Positions 61,648 through 64,000 of a DNA stretch of 64,000 bases are shown here, one piece after another. The stretch's first letter is position 1; each line of letters starts with the position of its first letter. Both the position numbers and the translations under genes were made by a program. The DNA is from Candidatus Zhuqueibacterota bacterium (GTDB taxonomy: Bacteria > Zhuqueibacterota > Zhuqueibacteria > Zhuqueibacterales > Zhuqueibacteraceae): contig JAKEEU010000110.1 in assembly GCA_022616415.1 (NCBI GenBank), forward strand, positions 1 to 64,000, written 5' to 3'. The notes under the pieces were generated by a model. The model did no database searches. It worked only from the letters and a program-made list of their open reading frames with translations, and had not been told where the DNA came from.

Positions 61648-61740
61648 CGTAATTCGTAAAACGTAATTCGTAAGCCCTAAATTGACGAGACAAAACTTAC
61701 GCATTACGTTTTACTCATCACGTTTTACGTTTCACGTTTC
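61648..61740. repeat. CGTAAAACG/CGTTTTACG palindromic repeat, copy 2
   Basis: AGCGTAATTCGTAAAACG on the left and ACGTTTTACGTTTCACG on the right can pair, and TTACGCATTACGTTTTAC (61697-61714) is identical to 16252-16269. It is intergenic, between the dioxygenase and cupin genes. Confidence 0.65.
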
Positions 61741-61769
61741 ACAAAATCTCTCAAAGAGAACGAACCACT

Positions 61770-62198
61770 ATGTCAAAACCAGAAACGCCATCACCGGTTG
61801 AAAAACACGACGGCATCGCCGTCATTCGCGGCGGCGGGCAAAAGCGCGAATGGAATGGGATTCACTACAAGCAAGGCATGTCGGCGAAGAACGTCGGGGC
61901 AAAAGCGCTGTCGGTCAATGTTGCCACCATTCCACCCGGTGGGGTGGCGTATGCGCACGTTCACGTCGGCTTTGAGGTTATGCTTTATATCGTGCAAGGC
62001 CGCGTTCGGCACGAGTTTGGCCCGGGCTTGACTGAGTCCGTGGAAAACGAAGCCGGAGATTTTATCTTCATCGAGCCCGGGGTGCCGCACGAGGTCTTTA
62101 ACATGAGCGACACCGAGCCGGTCGTGGCTTTCGTGGCGCGCTCCAGCGCGGATGAGTGGGATAACATCATTCCTTACGACCGGAATAGCGGGAGGTGA
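61770..62198 (+). CDS. Cupin-domain protein
   Basis: 142-residue single-domain cupin. Metal-binding motif 1 is YAHVHVGFEVMLYIVQGRVR (His-x-His, Glu further on), and motif 2 is EPGVPHEVFNMSD. Members act as small-molecule isomerases, dioxygenases or sensors. It follows the 2OG-oxygenase gene by about 130 bp, with a repeat between, so the two may be unrelated transcripts. Confidence 0.85.
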   Translation: MSKPETPSPVEKHDGIAVIRGGGQKREWNGIHYKQGMSAKNVGAKALSVNVATIPPGGVAYAHVHVGFEVMLYIVQGRVRHEFGPGLTESVENEAGDFIFIEPGVPHEVFNMSDTEPVVAFVARSSADEWDNIIPYDRNSGR

Positions 62199-62237
62199 AG
62201 CAATCTCACGAACGCAAGCAATGAGCAAAAAAAGTCA

Positions 62238-62286
62238 CCAACGGATAAAGCATTTTTAAAATCCGCTGGCCGCCTTCACCCGTTGG
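62238..62286. repeat. Palindromic repeat, CCAACGGATA family (degenerate)
   Basis: CCAACGGATA (62238-62247) is followed by ATCCGCTGG and CCCGTTGG, imperfect partners of the left arm. It is related to 11939-11991. Confidence 0.45.
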
Positions 62287-62336
62287 AAAAATGTTCCGAC
62301 TTTTTGCGAAGAATCTACTTTTAAGAGAAAGATGAA

Positions 62337-63677
62337 TTGAGCCAAGACGCGCGCGAAACCTTTGCCTCCAGATTCGGCCTGCTCATGACCATGATCGGCG
62401 TGTCGGTGGGCTTGGGAAACTTTTGGCGGTTTCCTTATATGGTGGGAAAATTCGGCGGCGCGCCGTTTGTGATTTTTTACGTTCTCGTCGTTGTTCTCAT
62501 TTGCATTCCGGCGCTGATGGCAGAGTGGACGTTGGGACGCTCCACGCGCCAGGGAACTGCCGGCGCTTTTGCAGCCGCCGGTTTGCCGTTTGGCCGTCAA
62601 ATCGGATGGCTCTTTTTCTTTGTGGTGGCCGCGGCTACCGCATACTACACCAACGCGGTCGGCTGGGTGCTTTATCACGCTTTTAGCGAGTTGGCCGCAG
62701 CTCTCAACATTTGGGTCGACGCGGCGGAAATTTTGCCGCCGCCGACCGGTTTCGCAGCCAAATCGTTCGTCTTGCAGTTGATCTGTTCCGGCATCGTGAT
62801 TCTCAGTTGCGTGGTCGTTCTGCTGAAGGGATTGCGTTCCGGCATCGAAGCCATCAGTAAATTCATCATGCCGGTGCTGCTCGTCATTTTAATCATCCTC
62901 ATCATTCGCTCCGTCACTTTGCCCGGCGCCGCCAACGGCATCGCGTGGTATATTTTGAAATTCGATCCCGGCGCGCTGACCGGCAAGGTGATGCTCGCTG
63001 CGCTCGGCCAGGCGATCTTTTCACTCTCCCTCGGCGGCACGTTTATGGTGGTCTACGGCTCATACTTGAACCGCAGCGACAATTTGAAAACGAATGCCAT
63101 CTGGACGGCCACTGGAGATACGGCAGCCGGATTTCTCGCCGGCCTTGCCATCATCCCGGCGGTTTTCGCGTTTGGCCTGGAGCCGGGAAACGGCCCTGGG
63201 CTCATCTTCTTCACGCTGCCGAAAATCTTCGCCGCGATTCCGGCCGGATGGCTCTTTGGTCTGCTTTTTTATTTTGGTCTCTTCGGTGCCGCCTATTTGT
63301 CTGATATTGCAGCTTTTGAAGTTCTCGTGGCCGGTATCACGGACGACAGGCGGTTAAGCCGGAAACAAGCGGTGTGGCTTTTGTCGGCGGTGGTATTTCT
63401 GCTCGCTGTCTTTCCCATGATCAATATGGAAATATTCGTGCCGTGGGATTTGACGTTCGGCTCGGGCATGCAGACGCTCGGTTGTCTGTTCGCAGTGATA
63501 ACCGTGGCTTGGTTCATGCAACGCGCCGGAGCGCTCAAAGAGCTGGCAGGAGAGGACGGCTCACGTTTCGCCATGGGGCTTTATTACTGGCTGCGGTTCG
63601 TGGTTCCGGCAGTAATTTTCCTGTTGGGAATTTGGTGGCTGCTGACGGATGTCTTCAAGATAACCGGCGGCGTGTAA
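62337..63677 (+). CDS. Na+-dependent transporter, neurotransmitter:sodium symporter (NSS/SNF) family
   Basis: 446-residue inner-membrane transporter with 11-12 hydrophobic segments. The TM1 signature GVSVGLGNFWRFPYMVGKFG is textbook for NSS. TM3 and later segments are typical, and FSLSLGGTFMVVYGSYL matches the TM6-type Na+ and substrate region. Length fits bacterial members. It probably starts at TTG 62337 with GAGAAAGATG upstream, because the ATG at 62332 stops after two codons. Likely substrates are amino acids or amines. Confidence 0.92.
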   Translation: MSQDARETFASRFGLLMTMIGVSVGLGNFWRFPYMVGKFGGAPFVIFYVLVVVLICIPALMAEWTLGRSTRQGTAGAFAAAGLPFGRQIGWLFFFVVAAATAYYTNAVGWVLYHAFSELAAALNIWVDAAEILPPPTGFAAKSFVLQLICSGIVILSCVVVLLKGLRSGIEAISKFIMPVLLVILIILIIRSVTLPGAANGIAWYILKFDPGALTGKVMLAALGQAIFSLSLGGTFMVVYGSYLNRSDNLKTNAIWTATGDTAAGFLAGLAIIPAVFAFGLEPGNGPGLIFFTLPKIFAAIPAGWLFGLLFYFGLFGAAYLSDIAAFEVLVAGITDDRRLSRKQAVWLLSAVVFLLAVFPMINMEIFVPWDLTFGSGMQTLGCLFAVITVAWFMQRAGALKELAGEDGSRFAMGLYYWLRFVVPAVIFLLGIWWLLTDVFKITGGV

Positions 63678-63742
63678 CAATTGTAAAAGGCTGAAACCAA
63701 CTGGGTGACGGTTTTGGCTCTACAATGCAAAATCGGGGTTCA

Positions 63743-64000
63743 TCAAAACAACTCTTTCTGCACCTTTGATATTAATGGCTCGGCTTGATAACCGAGCGCG
63801 CGCAAGTGCCGCGCGAAATCCGCCGGGCCATGCGTAGTGAAGATTTTTTGGGGGTTGACGCGGCGCGCGTATTCGATCAAGCCCGGATAATCGGCGTGAT
63901 CGGAAAGCGGCAGCGCCTCGTCCACGCCGAAGCGAAACTTGGCGCCGGCGTCGATGGCCCAGCCGGAGAGATACAGCGTGCGCTTGTTTGCGATCTTCTC
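63743..64000 (-). CDS. MBL-fold (beta-CASP-type) exonuclease-like protein, C-terminal part
   Basis: Only the last 85 residues lie in the window, and the N-terminus runs past 64000. The fragment reads LYLSGWAIDAGAKFRFGVDE, then PLSDHADYPGLIEYA and KIFTTHGPADFARHLRALG. This matches the C-terminal part of ligase-associated DNA exonuclease or related RNA-processing MBL enzymes (LSDHAD and THG are the later metal/active-site motifs). Which of these cannot be told from the end alone. Confidence 0.8.
   Translation of the reverse strand, partial: EKIANKRTLYLSGWAIDAGAKFRFGVDEALPLSDHADYPGLIEYARRVNPQKIFTTHGPADFARHLRALGYQAEPLISKVQKELF

Overview
The window looks like a contig from an uncultured member of the FCB superphylum, most like candidate phylum KSB1 or Calditrichota. 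This is inferred from three things: two secreted enzymes end in a NYPNPF-type C-terminal sorting domain finishing in a basic MK tail; there is a TonB-dependent receptor with a carboxypeptidase-regulatory-like N-terminal domain; and intergenic spaces are full of palindromic repeats. No rRNA, tRNA, CRISPR array, transposase or phage gene was seen.

Region 1 (1-10742, minus strand) is an N-acetylhexosamine (chitin or glycan fragment) utilisation locus. It holds a TonB receptor (partial), a DUF5009/HGSNAT-like membrane acyltransferase, a GH20 beta-N-acetylhexosaminidase, a sodium:solute symporter, a ROK sugar kinase and a ROK-family repressor. Three copies of one inverted repeat, TTGGTT-N5-AACCAA (one copy has a mismatch), lie upstream of the receptor, the kinase-led operon and the repressor. 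The repressor copy sits just downstream of a good sigma70-type promoter, so an autoregulated ROK regulon can be read from the sequence.

Region 2 (11186-50036, plus strand) is a roughly 39-kb exopolysaccharide/capsule cluster that ends at a strong hairpin terminator. It has export and assembly genes (SLBB protein, Wzc-like tyrosine autokinase, flippase, O-antigen ligase-like polymerase, polyprenyl-phosphate sugar transferase, Wzi-like protein, ABC exporter), seven glycosyltransferases (one fused to a methyltransferase), nucleotide-sugar enzymes (two SDR epimerases, GmhA), and many modifying enzymes. The modifiers are an APS kinase with two sulfotransferases, two intact and one broken alkaline-phosphatase-superfamily proteins, an SGNH protein, a NodU-type carbamoyltransferase with SxtJ and DUF5989 partners, a PHP-domain protein and a sulfatase (both with sorting tails), a clan-A glycosidase-like protein and a polysaccharide deacetylase. 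The polymer is probably sulfated and carbamoylated.

Region 3 (50040-55187) holds decaying and stress-type genes: back-to-back fragments of a DapA-family gene and a DUF5916 gene, two paralogous proteins with a PD-(D/E)XK-like pattern (one has lost the segment carrying the putative metal-binding Asp), an ECF sigma/anti-sigma pair, a DUF6249 membrane protein and exonuclease III. Region 4 (55257-64000) has a second PHP protein with a propeller-like N-terminal half, an AsmA-family protein, an isopenicillin-N-synthase-like dioxygenase, a cupin, an NSS-family Na+ symporter and the C-terminal end of an MBL-fold exonuclease-like protein.

Several annotated starts are internal to longer open frames and were chosen from ribosome-binding sites, signal peptides or family alignment. 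Family names are from memory of motifs; no database search was run.
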